From NCBI RefSeq assembly GCF_014653695.1, contig NZ_BNAR01000002.1:806001-870000 (forward strand): a DNA stretch of 64,000 nucleotides, read 5' to 3'. The DNA comes from Lentzea cavernae. Lineage in GTDB: Bacteria; Actinomycetota; Actinomycetes; Mycobacteriales; Pseudonocardiaceae. Of the stretch, positions 24,591 to 32,990 are shown piece after piece (position 1 is the stretch's first letter; every line of letters starts with the position of its first letter). The notes under the pieces are model-generated. The model was not told the DNA's origin and did no database searches. It saw nothing but the letters and a program-made list of their open reading frames with translations. A program made the translations under genes and the position numbers.

Positions 24591-25732
24591 TGCGCACCCC
24601 CGTGACCGTGCTGTCCGGCTTCCTCGGCGCCGGCAAGACGACACTGCTCAACCACGTGCTCGCCAACCGCTCCGGCCGCCGGGTGGCGGTGGTCGTGAAC
24701 GACATGAGCGAGGTCAACATCGACGCGGCCCTGGTCGACCGCTCCACCGAACGCCTCGTCGAGCTCACCAACGGCTGCATCTGCTGCACGTTGCGGGAGG
24801 ACCTGCTCGACAGCGTCGGCGAACTGGCGCGCTCGGGCCGGTTCGACACGATCCTGGTCGAGTCGACGGGCATCTCCGAGCCGATGCCGGTGGCCGCGAC
24901 GTTCGACTGGACGTTCTCCGACGGCACGAGCCTGTCCGACCTCGCGCGGCTCGACACGATGGTGACCGTGGTGGACGCGGCGGGCTTCCTGCGCGAACTG
25001 ACCACCGGCGACCGCCTGCACGCACGGGACCTGGAGGCCGCCGAGGGCGACGAGCGCTCGATCTCGGACCTGCTCGTGGACCAGGTGGAGTTCGCGACCG
25101 TGCTCGTGGTGAACAAGACCGACCTCGTCACCGCCCCGGAACTCGCGGCCCTCGACGCCCTGCTGCGACGACTCAACCCGTCCGCCCGTCTGCTGCACGC
25201 GCGCCGGGGGGTCGTGGAGCTGTCGGACGTGCTCGACACCGGCCGCTACGACCCCGTCGCCGCCTCGCAGTCGCCGGGCTGGGCCCAGGAGCTGGCCGGC
25301 GGGCACACCCCGGAGACCGAGGAGTACGGCATCCGGTCCGTCACCTACCGCGCGTCACGGCCGTTCCACCCGGCCCGGCTCGCGGAGGCGTTGAGCGACT
25401 GGGAGGGCGTGTTGCGCAGCAAGGGTTTCTGCCACATCGCCTCCCGGCCGGACGTGCTGGCCGTGTGGTCGCAGGCGGGCCCGAACCTGGTCATCGAACC
25501 CGGTCAGCTGCTCGACGAGCCTCTCGGCCGCCAGGAACTGGTGTTCATCGGGGTGGACCTCGACGTGACGGAGCCCGCGCGGCGCCTGGATCCCGCGCTG
25601 CTCACCGACTACGAGCTCGCGGCGGGGCCGGGCACCTGGCGGACGTTCGCGGACCCGTTGCCGGAGTGGGACCTGACCGACCTGCACGACCACCCGATCA
25701 CCCCCAGCGTGACCAGCGCCAGCGCGGGGTAG
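24590..25732 (+). CDS. COG0523 zinc-chaperone GTPase (CobW/YciC-like)
   Basis: 380 residues; its ATG shares a base with the previous stop (TGATG). Walker [10 protein letters not shown] at 10-18, the metal site GCICC at 62-66, ESTGISEP switch region and NKTD at 175-178 are all intact, and the CobW C-terminal domain follows. With a Zur-like box in front of the operon, a zinc metallochaperone role under zinc starvation is more likely than cobalamin synthesis; no cobalamin or nitrile hydratase genes are nearby. Its last 124 bases overlap the convergent GT87 gene. Confidence 0.9.
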   Translation: MRTPVTVLSGFLGAGKTTLLNHVLANRSGRRVAVVVNDMSEVNIDAALVDRSTERLVELTNGCICCTLREDLLDSVGELARSGRFDTILVESTGISEPMPVAATFDWTFSDGTSLSDLARLDTMVTVVDAAGFLRELTTGDRLHARDLEAAEGDERSISDLLVDQVEFATVLVVNKTDLVTAPELAALDALLRRLNPSARLLHARRGVVELSDVLDTGRYDPVAASQSPGWAQELAGGHTPETEEYGIRSVTYRASRPFHPARLAEALSDWEGVLRSKGFCHIASRPDVLAVWSQAGPNLVIEPGQLLDEPLGRQELVFIGVDLDVTEPARRLDPALLTDYELAAGPGTWRTFADPLPEWDLTDLHDHPITPSVTSASAG

Positions 25733-26805
25733 ATCCAGCCGAGCACCGCGAGCGGCCACGGCCTCGGGATCTCCCAGATGGACGGCTGCAGGTCGATGAG
25801 GACCGTGATGACGTCCGAGCAGACCGCGACCACCCACACCCCGGCGAGCACCAGGTTGCGCCGCGAGTGGACGAGCCACAACACCAGCGGGATCACCCAC
25901 AGCCAGTGGTGGCTCCACGAGATCGGCGAGACCAGCAACCCGAAGAACTGCACGGTGACCACGGCGGCCGGCGCGTCCCCGGCACGCACCGCCGCCCGCA
26001 ACGCGAACCACGTCAGCCCCGCGGACACCGCCACCGCGAGCAGCCACGGCCAGGACATCTCGACGTCGTACCCGAGCGACCGCGACAACGCGCCGCGCAA
26101 CGACTGGTTGATCACCGACCCCACCGGCCCGACCCGGTCCGCCGCGCCGAGCAGCTCGAACCAGTAGCGCCACGAGTCCCCCGCCGACACGAGGAATCCC
26201 AGCGCCACGGTGACCGCGAAGCCCGCGATCGACCACAGCGCGGCCTTCCACCTGCCGGTGACGAGGAAGTACAGCCCGGAGATCGCCGGCGTCAGCTTCG
26301 TCCCGGCGGCGACGCCGACACCGAGGCCCGCCACCACCTGCCGGACCGCGAGCATCGCCGCGAACACCCCGGCGACCAGGACGAGGTTGATCTGCCCGAA
26401 GTCGAGCGTCTTGCGCACGGGTTCGAACCACAGCGCGATCGCCGTCCACAGCAGAGCACGGCGCTCGTCGTACCGCACGTCCCCCGCCAGCGCCTTCAGC
26501 GCCGTGCGCACCAGCCACCACAGGCAGACCAGCGACAACACCTGCCAGACGACCCGCGCGGCGGTCCACGGCAACGCCGACAGCGGCAGGAACACCGCAG
26601 CCGCGAACGGCGGGTAGGTGAACGGCAGCGGGAAGTCCGCCGTGAACGGCATGTCGATCGAGTAGAGCTCGTCGGTCAGCACGTTCGGGGCGAGGCTCCA
26701 GTACACCTTCAGGTCGATCATGCCCCAGTTCGCCGTCGCGGCGTAGGCGGCGAGCGACAGGCACAACACCAGAGGCGCGAACCTCAGGACGCGCTGTTCG
26801 ATCAC
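25609..26805 (-). CDS. GT87 family polyprenol-linked mannosyltransferase
   Basis: 398 residues from GTG 26805, about ten membrane helices. The GT-C fold marks are seen: the acidic motif GMIDLKVYW in the first outer loop and [14 protein letters not shown], both typical of GT87 (PimE/DUF2029-type) alpha-mannosyltransferases that use polyprenyl-phosphate-mannose. It acts on envelope lipids or glycans at the outer membrane face. The C-terminal 40 codons overlap the CobW gene (124 bases, convergent), an unusually long overlap; the hydrophilic tail there may be non-essential. Divergent from the XRE-NB-ARC gene across 182 bp. Confidence 0.85.
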   Translation of the reverse strand: MIEQRVLRFAPLVLCLSLAAYAATANWGMIDLKVYWSLAPNVLTDELYSIDMPFTADFPLPFTYPPFAAAVFLPLSALPWTAARVVWQVLSLVCLWWLVRTALKALAGDVRYDERRALLWTAIALWFEPVRKTLDFGQINLVLVAGVFAAMLAVRQVVAGLGVGVAAGTKLTPAISGLYFLVTGRWKAALWSIAGFAVTVALGFLVSAGDSWRYWFELLGAADRVGPVGSVINQSLRGALSRSLGYDVEMSWPWLLAVAVSAGLTWFALRAAVRAGDAPAAVVTVQFFGLLVSPISWSHHWLWVIPLVLWLVHSRRNLVLAGVWVVAVCSDVITVLIDLQPSIWEIPRPWPLAVLGWIYPALALVTLGVIGWSCRSVRSHSGNGSANVRQVPGPAASS

Positions 26806-26987
26806 CGGTTCCTCCTGCGACTGCGGTTCTGGCCGGTGAGAGTGTCCATCACGACGTGAGCGCCGGGTTCACCGAGCACCCTGTCCCAGCTCGACGTACC
26901 GCTGCAGACGCGCTCCCGCCCGCAACGACGATCAAGCACACGCGTCCTTCCCAACGCATAATGCGCTGAGACTTCGGGGGGCGGGCG

Positions 26988-29327
26988 GTGGGCACGACGG
27001 CGTTCGGGGACTTCCTCCGCTTCTACCGGTCCCGTGTTCCGCTGACGCAGGAAGAACTCGCCGAGCGCACCGGTCTGAGCACACGCGCGATCAGCGACAT
27101 GGAACGCGGCCGCACGCTCAGCCCGCAGTTCCGCACCGTGCAACTGCTCGTCACCGGCCTGGACCTGCGGGACGACGAGGCCGCGGAGTTCACGGCACTG
27201 GCCCGCGCCAGCCGGGTCGTCGCGGTCCAGCAACGGCCCGAGGCGCCGTTCGCCGTCGCGTCCTCGTCGCTGCCGCCGGTGCTGATCGAGCTCACCGGCA
27301 GGGAGGGCGAGAAGCAGCTCCTGGACGGGTTCGCCGCGGACGCCTCGGCGTCCTCGCGGCTGCAGATCGCGGTGGTCCACGGCGCGCCCGGCTCCGGCAA
27401 GACCGCCCTCGCCGTCGAGGCGGGTCACCGGCTGGGCGCGCGGTTCGCCGACGGCTGCGTGTTCCTCGACCTGCGCGGCACCGACCCCGAGCCGCTGACC
27501 CCGGACAGGGCGGCCCACCGGTTGCTGCGCTCGTTCGGCGTGGACGAACGCCAGATCCCCGCCGACCCGGACGACAGGCTGTCGCTGTACCGCTCGCAGC
27601 TGCGCGACCGGACCGTGTTGCTGGTGCTGGACAACGCGGCGAACGAGGCCCAGGTGCGTCCGCTGCTCGCCTCCAGCCCCGGCACGCTCGTCCTGCTGAC
27701 CAGCCGCCGGATCCTGACCGGCCTCGACGCCCGCCACCGCCTCGCGCTGGAGTTGTTGCCGCTCGGCCGGTCCGTCGAACTGCTCCGCGCCGTGACGGGT
27801 CCTGGTCGGATCGACGCCGAACCGGAAGCGGCGCTGCGGGTCGCCGAGCTGTGCGGGGGCATGCCGCTGGCGTTGCTCATCGCGGGCAACCGGCTGACGA
27901 GCAGGCCACAGTGGACGATCAGCCACCTCGCCGGGCAGCTGGAGGACGAGCGGCGCCGCCTGTCCGTGCTGCGGGCGGGCGACCTGCAGGTGCGGGCGGC
28001 GTTCGAGATCTCCTACCACCAGCTCGGTCCCGGCGCCGCCACCCTGTTCCGCAGGCTCGCCCTGGTACCGGGCCCCGGCATCAGCTCGGTCCTGGCCGCC
28101 GTGCTCACCCCGGACGCCGAGGAGGCGTTGGAGGAGCTGGCCGACGCGAGCCTGCTCGGCATCAGCGAGATCCCCGGCCGCTACACGCGCCACGACCTGT
28201 TGCACGTCTTCGCCGCCGAACGCCTGGAACTCGACGACGACCCAGCGGCCGTCCAGGAAGCACGCACGCGTTTGCGGCACCGGCTCCTCGACGTCGCCAC
28301 CAGGGCAGCGCTCTTCTTCGACCACGACGTGCCCGCCGAACGACTGGGTCCGGTGCACGACAAGGAGTCCGCCGCCAGGTGGCTGGAGCTGGAGCTCGAG
28401 AACTGGCGCGAGGCTCTGAAAGCGGCGGCCGAGGCCGGCGAGCACGAGCACGTTCTCGTTCTGGCACAAGCCATGCACTGGTACTCGGACATGCACGGCG
28501 TCGGCGAACTGTGGCGTGAGGTGTTCTCCGCCGGAGCCGATGCGGCCGGTGAACTGGGCAACGCCAAGGACGCCGCCGAGCAGTTGAACTACCTCTCGTG
28601 GGCGCTGTACGCGTTGTGCGGCCGACCGCACGAAGCGCTGGCTGTGCACGAAAAGGCCGCGGCGATCCAGATCGACGACACCATCACCGAGGCCTGGACC
28701 TACTACTACGGCTCAGCGATCCGGCGGCGGCTCGGCGAAGCGCAGAAGGCGGTGGAACTCGGCCGCCGTTCGGTCGCCCTGTTCGAGCGGGCGGGGTACC
28801 GGATCGGCGAGAACCTCGCGCTCTCCCTGCTGGGCCTGATGCTGCACACCGCCGGCGATCTCACCGAGGCCGTCGAGGTGCAGCAACGCGGTGTCGACCA
28901 GCACCGCGAGGCGGGCGGCGACGACGAACTGCTGTCGATGATCCTGATCCGCCTGGCGACGACCCTGGCGGCCGCGGGCCAGGTGACCGCCGCCCAGGAC
29001 CTCCTCGACGAGGCGGAGACGTTGTTCCGCAAGCACTCCAACACCGCGGGCACCGCCCGCGTGCAGCACAACCGCGGCCTGGTGCTGATGGACGCGGGCA
29101 GGTTCGGCGAGGCGCGCGAGCAACTGCGGGCGGCCCTGGGCGAGGCCCGGCTGTCCGACCACCGGGTCGAGATCATGGCCCGGCTCGCCGAACTCGCCGA
29201 CGCGGCGGGCGATCCGGCGCAGGCCCGCGAACTCAGGGTGCGGGCACTGGCCGAGTGCGACCGCTACGACACACCCGCGGTGCGCGTCACGGCGGCGCAA
29301 CTGGGGGCGGCGCTGCGCTCCCGGTGA
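26988..29327 (+). CDS. XRE-NB-ARC-TPR signal-transduction regulator
   Basis: 779 residues from GTG 26988, after a G-rich ribosome site. The N-terminal 70 residues are an XRE HTH (LTQEELAERTGLSTRAISDMERGR). An NB-ARC STAND ATPase follows with Walker A at 132-139 (GAPGSGKT), Walker B LLVLDNA and the GMPLALL motif, then about ten TPR-like helical repeats to the end. It is a STAND-type switch protein that likely oligomerises on a signal sensed by the repeats and binds DNA through the XRE domain. It is related in its ATPase and repeats to the SARP regulator at 56508. Confidence 0.9.
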   Translation: MGTTAFGDFLRFYRSRVPLTQEELAERTGLSTRAISDMERGRTLSPQFRTVQLLVTGLDLRDDEAAEFTALARASRVVAVQQRPEAPFAVASSSLPPVLIELTGREGEKQLLDGFAADASASSRLQIAVVHGAPGSGKTALAVEAGHRLGARFADGCVFLDLRGTDPEPLTPDRAAHRLLRSFGVDERQIPADPDDRLSLYRSQLRDRTVLLVLDNAANEAQVRPLLASSPGTLVLLTSRRILTGLDARHRLALELLPLGRSVELLRAVTGPGRIDAEPEAALRVAELCGGMPLALLIAGNRLTSRPQWTISHLAGQLEDERRRLSVLRAGDLQVRAAFEISYHQLGPGAATLFRRLALVPGPGISSVLAAVLTPDAEEALEELADASLLGISEIPGRYTRHDLLHVFAAERLELDDDPAAVQEARTRLRHRLLDVATRAALFFDHDVPAERLGPVHDKESAARWLELELENWREALKAAAEAGEHEHVLVLAQAMHWYSDMHGVGELWREVFSAGADAAGELGNAKDAAEQLNYLSWALYALCGRPHEALAVHEKAAAIQIDDTITEAWTYYYGSAIRRRLGEAQKAVELGRRSVALFERAGYRIGENLALSLLGLMLHTAGDLTEAVEVQQRGVDQHREAGGDDELLSMILIRLATTLAAAGQVTAAQDLLDEAETLFRKHSNTAGTARVQHNRGLVLMDAGRFGEAREQLRAALGEARLSDHRVEIMARLAELADAAGDPAQARELRVRALAECDRYDTPAVRVTAAQLGAALRSR

Positions 29328-29333
29328 TCCGGG

Positions 29334-29774
29334 TCAGCGGCGGCCGGTGGCCAGGACGACGAGGAACTGACCGCCGCCCGCCTCGACGCTCGCGGTCACG
29401 GGCAGACCCGGCACCAGCCTGGAGAACCGGTCCTGCAGCCAGTCCGCCGTCTCCTGGGCGTCCTGCCGGGTCGGGCAGCGGGCCACCATCTCGCGGCCCC
29501 CCTTGCGTTCCAGCCGCCCGGCGACGGTGATCAGAGGCGCGGGCTCGGCCACGTGCAGGCGGTCCGGCCAGGCGATGACCACCTTGACCGCGCCCTTGCG
29601 GGTGTTGCACCCGCGGTGCGCGAGCCGCTCGGCGACCTTGGCCTTCCGGTCGGCGGTCCGGCTGTCGACGCTGGGACCCCGCGGGTCGTTCACCGACATG
29701 CCGGGGTCGACCGGTTCGTCGCACACCCAGCAGCGCCAGCCGTCGCGCTCGGCCACGTCCTCGAGAGAGCTCAC
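29334..29774 (-). CDS. HNH-like zinc-binding protein, probably degenerate
   Basis: 146 residues from a GTG at 29774. The first half looks like an HNH nuclease: GWRCWVC (C15, C18) and LAHRGCNTRKG (H53, C56, N57). The middle motif that should hold the DH pair reads PSVDSRTADRK, so the catalytic His seems lost. The second half (KGGREMVARCPTRQDAQETADWLQDRF) looks like a separate small domain. The role may be DNA or RNA binding. It is convergent with the NB-ARC gene (6 bp gap). Confidence 0.6.
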   Translation of the reverse strand: MSSLEDVAERDGWRCWVCDEPVDPGMSVNDPRGPSVDSRTADRKAKVAERLAHRGCNTRKGAVKVVIAWPDRLHVAEPAPLITVAGRLERKGGREMVARCPTRQDAQETADWLQDRFSRLVPGLPVTASVEAGGGQFLVVLATGRR

Positions 29775-30007
29775 GCGAGCAGACTAGCTCTCGGAACCAT
29801 CGGCGAAGACGACCGGCCTCGGCGATGACGATCATCAAAAGAACTGCGGCTTCCCGTTGGCGAGCAGCATCGCTCCACTGAACGACGTGCACCTGCAACG
29901 GAAACAGTTGTCCAGCACGGTGACGCCCGCCGCAGCTCACCCCGTTCTGGCTGAGGCGCTGGGTGCTCGGCGCGGACCACCCGTTCACCCGTCAGCTGGA
30001 TTCTTGA
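29775..30007. other. Intergenic region without visible gene
   Basis: 233 bp upstream of the HNH-like gene and downstream of the racemase gene, which run in the same direction. It should contain the HNH gene promoter. Both strands have open frames but without consistent codon bias. No hairpin or repeat stands out. Confidence 0.5.
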
Positions 30008-30751
30008 TCAGCGGATCCGGCCGGCACGATGCCGGACCGGGGATGCCCCGAACGCCTCCAGCACGCCTGCGTAGGGCTTCGGCGGCGGCGAGGCGAACTC
30101 CCCCACCGCGCTCGTCCGCAAACCCATGCGCACCAACGACTCCACCTGCAGCACCGCCGCCTGCACACCGTCCACCACGGGAACACCGACCCGCCGTTCG
30201 ATCTCCGCGCGCTGTGCGGTCATGCCGGCGCACCCGAGCACCACGACGTCCGAGCGGTCCGCCACCACCGCTGTCCGGCACGCGGCGACGACGGCGTCCA
30301 CCGCGGCCTCCACCTCCAGCACCGGCACGTCGCAGGCCGACACGCCCCGGCATAACCCCGCCATGCCGTAGCGGTGGGCGAGGTCCCAGGCCCGGCCGCA
30401 GGTGCGGTCCAGTGTCGTGACGACGCTGAACCCCCGGCCCAGGCACGCCGCGGTGCGCATCGCCGCCTCCGCGATGCCGATCACGGGGCCGTCCGCGAGC
30501 TCGCGGGCGGCGTCCAGGCCCGGATCGCCGAAGCAGGCGATCACGTGGCCGTCCGCGGGCGCCGACGCGATCTCGGCCAGCAGGCCTGGCACGCTGAGCG
30601 CCTCGTCGTAGTGGCTCTCGATCGACGCCGGGCCCATCGACGGGCAGGTGGTCAGCACTTCCACGCCCGGTCCGGCGACCGCCGCGGCGGCGCGGCGGAT
30701 CGTCTCGGTCATGGCCTCGCTGGTGTTGGGGTTGACGACGTGGATCCTCAC
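30008..30751 (-). CDS. Asp/Glu (hydantoin) racemase family protein
   Basis: 247 residues from GTG 30751. The two-cysteine active site is intact: Cys73 in VIACFGDPG and Cys174 in VVVLGCAGMT, and the N-terminus MRIHVVNPNTSEAMT is typical of hydantoin and allantoin racemases. It would racemise a substituted hydantoin or a related ureide. Its start overlaps the stop of the NCS1 permease gene by 4 bases (GTGA), and NCS1 permeases import hydantoins, allantoin or nucleobases, so uptake and racemisation are likely coupled. No hydantoinase is seen in the window. Confidence 0.87.
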   Translation of the reverse strand: MRIHVVNPNTSEAMTETIRRAAAAVAGPGVEVLTTCPSMGPASIESHYDEALSVPGLLAEIASAPADGHVIACFGDPGLDAARELADGPVIGIAEAAMRTAACLGRGFSVVTTLDRTCGRAWDLAHRYGMAGLCRGVSACDVPVLEVEAAVDAVVAACRTAVVADRSDVVVLGCAGMTAQRAEIERRVGVPVVDGVQAAVLQVESLVRMGLRTSAVGEFASPPPKPYAGVLEAFGASPVRHRAGRIR

Positions 30752-32187
30752 CGGTCTCCCCGGGACAGCAGGAAGAACAGCACGAAGCCGAGTGCCATGC
30801 CGACGAACCAGCTGTACGGGGCGGCGGCCGACAGGGCGGGAACCAGGACCGGCACCATCGCCACGAGCGAGGCCGCCACCGTCGAGACGATCGCCTTCGG
30901 GTTGTACCCCTTGCGGTACCAGTACTTCCCGGTGGGCGACATGGTGAACAGGTCGTCGACCTCGACCCGCTGGCGCGCCACCACGTAGTGCCCGGCGATC
31001 AAGACGCCGAAGAGCGGACCGATGAACGCGCCCAGCGTCTCCAGCGTGTAGTGGATGACGGCCGGGTTGTGGTAGAGGTTCCACGGCGTGATCAGCACCG
31101 ACCCGACCGCGGCGATCATTCCGCCCGCGCGCCAGCTGATGCGGCGCGGGTTGACGTTGGAGAAGTCGAACGCGGGCGAGATGAAGTTGGCGACGATGTT
31201 GATGCCGACCGTGGCGATGCTGAACGTCAACGCTCCCAGCACGATCGCGAACGTGCTGTCGATCCGCGCGACCGTCGCGACAGGATCGGTCAGCAGCTCG
31301 CCGAACACCGGCACGGTGAGGGACGCGGTGACGACGACCAGCACGGCGAACACGAGGAAGTTGACCGGCAGGCCGAGCAGGTTGCCGCGCTTGACCGCCG
31401 CGAACGACTTGCCGTAGCGGGAGAAGTCGCCGAAGTTGAGCATCGGTCCGGAGAAGTACGACACCACCAGTGCGATGGCGCCGAACATCACCGGCAGCGA
31501 CGCCCAGCCCGTGTGCTTCACGTCGCCGAGGTTGAAGTCGATCGCGCCCCAGCCCGCGCGGGCGATCAGGTAGCCGGCGAGCAGGAACATCACCACGTAC
31601 ACGGCGGGACCGCAGAAGTCGATGAACCGCCTGATCGTCTCCATTCCGGTCCAGAACACGGCCGCCTGCAGCAACCACAGCACGGTGAACGACGCCCACC
31701 CCAGCGCCGACAGTCCCAGGAGACCGTGCTGCTGCACGTCCGCGTACGGCAGCAGCGACGGGAAGAGCTTGAGCAGCACCACGTCCAGGGCGGCGGACGC
31801 CAGGTAGGTCTGGATGCCGTACCACGCCACCGCGATCAGCCCGCGGATGATGGCGGGCACGTTCGCCCCGAGCACCCCGAACACGCTGCGGCAGATCACC
31901 GGGTACGGCACACCGGTCTGCTGGCTGGGTTTCGCGACCAGGTTGCAGAAGAAGTACACGATGCCGATGCCCGCCAGCAGGGCCACCAGCACCTGCCAGC
32001 CGCTCAGGCCCAGCAGGAAGAGGCTGCCCGCGGTGACGTACCCGCCGACGCTGTGCACGTCCGACATCCAGAACGCGAAGATGTTGTAGGAGCCCCAGGT
32101 CTGCTTCTCCAACGGCGCCAGATCGGCGTTGGTCAGCCTCGGGTCGTAGGCGGGCTTGGTCTCCGTGTTCGTCGCTGTCGTCGTCAT
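30748..32187 (-). CDS. NCS1 family permease (hydantoin/allantoin/nucleobase type)
   Basis: 479 residues, twelve membrane helices. The N-terminus RLTNADLAPLEKQTWGSYNIFAFWMSDVHS and the NPRRISWRAGG segment are typical of the Mhp1/allantoin branch of NCS1 sodium- or proton-coupled symporters. Partnering with a racemase by overlapping codons, it most likely imports a hydantoin-like ureide. Upstream, an 8-bp inverted repeat lies at the end of the GntR gene and may control expression. Confidence 0.9.
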   Translation of the reverse strand: MTTTATNTETKPAYDPRLTNADLAPLEKQTWGSYNIFAFWMSDVHSVGGYVTAGSLFLLGLSGWQVLVALLAGIGIVYFFCNLVAKPSQQTGVPYPVICRSVFGVLGANVPAIIRGLIAVAWYGIQTYLASAALDVVLLKLFPSLLPYADVQQHGLLGLSALGWASFTVLWLLQAAVFWTGMETIRRFIDFCGPAVYVVMFLLAGYLIARAGWGAIDFNLGDVKHTGWASLPVMFGAIALVVSYFSGPMLNFGDFSRYGKSFAAVKRGNLLGLPVNFLVFAVLVVVTASLTVPVFGELLTDPVATVARIDSTFAIVLGALTFSIATVGINIVANFISPAFDFSNVNPRRISWRAGGMIAAVGSVLITPWNLYHNPAVIHYTLETLGAFIGPLFGVLIAGHYVVARQRVEVDDLFTMSPTGKYWYRKGYNPKAIVSTVAASLVAMVPVLVPALSAAAPYSWFVGMALGFVLFFLLSRGDR

Positions 32188-32233
32188 CGCCGCACTCCTG
32201 CCTGGTGGGGTGACGCCACCGTAGGGAGGAGTT

Positions 32234-32256
32234 GTTTCCCGGTTGCTACGGGAAAC
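32234..32256. promoter_or_regulatory. Inverted repeat upstream of NCS1 permease
   Basis: GTTTCCCG (32234-32241) and CGGGAAAC (32249-32256) form a perfect 8-bp inverted repeat with a 7-nt loop, 47 bp before the permease start and overlapping the last codons of the GntR gene. No T-run follows, so an operator for the GntR protein is more likely than a terminator. Confidence 0.5.
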
Positions 32257-32974
32257 GTATATCTTCCCCGTCCGCGAACAGGCCGGTGTCCCTCGGCACG
32301 GCCGCCAGCGACGTGCGCAGCCGCTCGTGGTGGGTCCGGGCGGCGTCGACCAGTGCGGCGGGGTCGCGTGCCACGAACGCGGCGAGCATGCCCTCGTGGT
32401 CGGCGTGCAGGGCCGTGCGTTCCTCGTCGGGCACGTGTGCCATGGGCTGCAACGGTTCGGTGAGGTTCCAGGCCGACTCGAACATGTCCAGCAGCCGGTT
32501 CATGCCGCTCGGCCGGACCAGGGCGAGGTGGAACCGGCGGCTCTCGCGGTGGTACGCCCGCACGTCGCCGGCCGCCTGCGCGTCGGCCAGGGCGGTGTGC
32601 GCGGCGCGGGCCTGTTCGTCGTGCTCGGGGCGCGCACGGGAGACCGCCGCCCCCAGCGCGGCGGCTTCGAGCACACCGCGCACCACGTACAACTCGTGCA
32701 GCTCCTCGGGGGTCAGTTTCGCGACCGTGTAGCCGAAGTTGGGCCGGTGCTCGACGAGACCTTCGCCGATCAACGTCTTGAGCGCCTCCCGCACGGGGAT
32801 CCGGCTCACGCCGAACACCACGGCCACCTCGTCGAGCGGGATGGCGCTGCCCGGCGGCACCCCGTCCAGCAGGCACCGCCGCAGTTCGGCGAGGATGGCC
32901 GCCTGCGCGCTGCCGCCGCGGCCGGCCTCGAGCTTCGCCACCACGATCGACCGTCTCCTGGGCGCGCGACTCAT
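32246..32974 (-). CDS. GntR/FadR-type regulator (FCD domain)
   Basis: 242 residues from ATG 32974. The winged helix is at about 25-90 (AILAELRRCLLDGVPPGSAI, GVSRIPVREALKTLIGEGLVE), then an FCD helical ligand-binding domain with RRFHLAL and ADHEGML motifs. It lies between the oxidoreductase (16 bp) and the NCS1 permease (58 bp) genes in one leftward run, and probably controls permease and racemase through the inverted repeat at 32234-32256. The ligand is likely the imported ureide or its product. Confidence 0.9.
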   Translation of the reverse strand: MSRAPRRRSIVVAKLEAGRGGSAQAAILAELRRCLLDGVPPGSAIPLDEVAVVFGVSRIPVREALKTLIGEGLVEHRPNFGYTVAKLTPEELHELYVVRGVLEAAALGAAVSRARPEHDEQARAAHTALADAQAAGDVRAYHRESRRFHLALVRPSGMNRLLDMFESAWNLTEPLQPMAHVPDEERTALHADHEGMLAAFVARDPAALVDAARTHHERLRTSLAAVPRDTGLFADGEDIRFP

Positions 32975-32990
32975 CCCGACAAGGTAGACC

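Noticed and set aside
24590..25732. Cobalamin biosynthesis role for the CobW-like GTPase, given the B12 protein nearby
   Set aside because: No cob genes are near, and the Zur-like box and tandem partner favour zinc metabolism.
30988..32463. A 491-residue plus-strand frame opposite the NCS1 permease
   Set aside because: Hydrophilic low-complexity product; the other strand encodes a clear twelve-helix permease.
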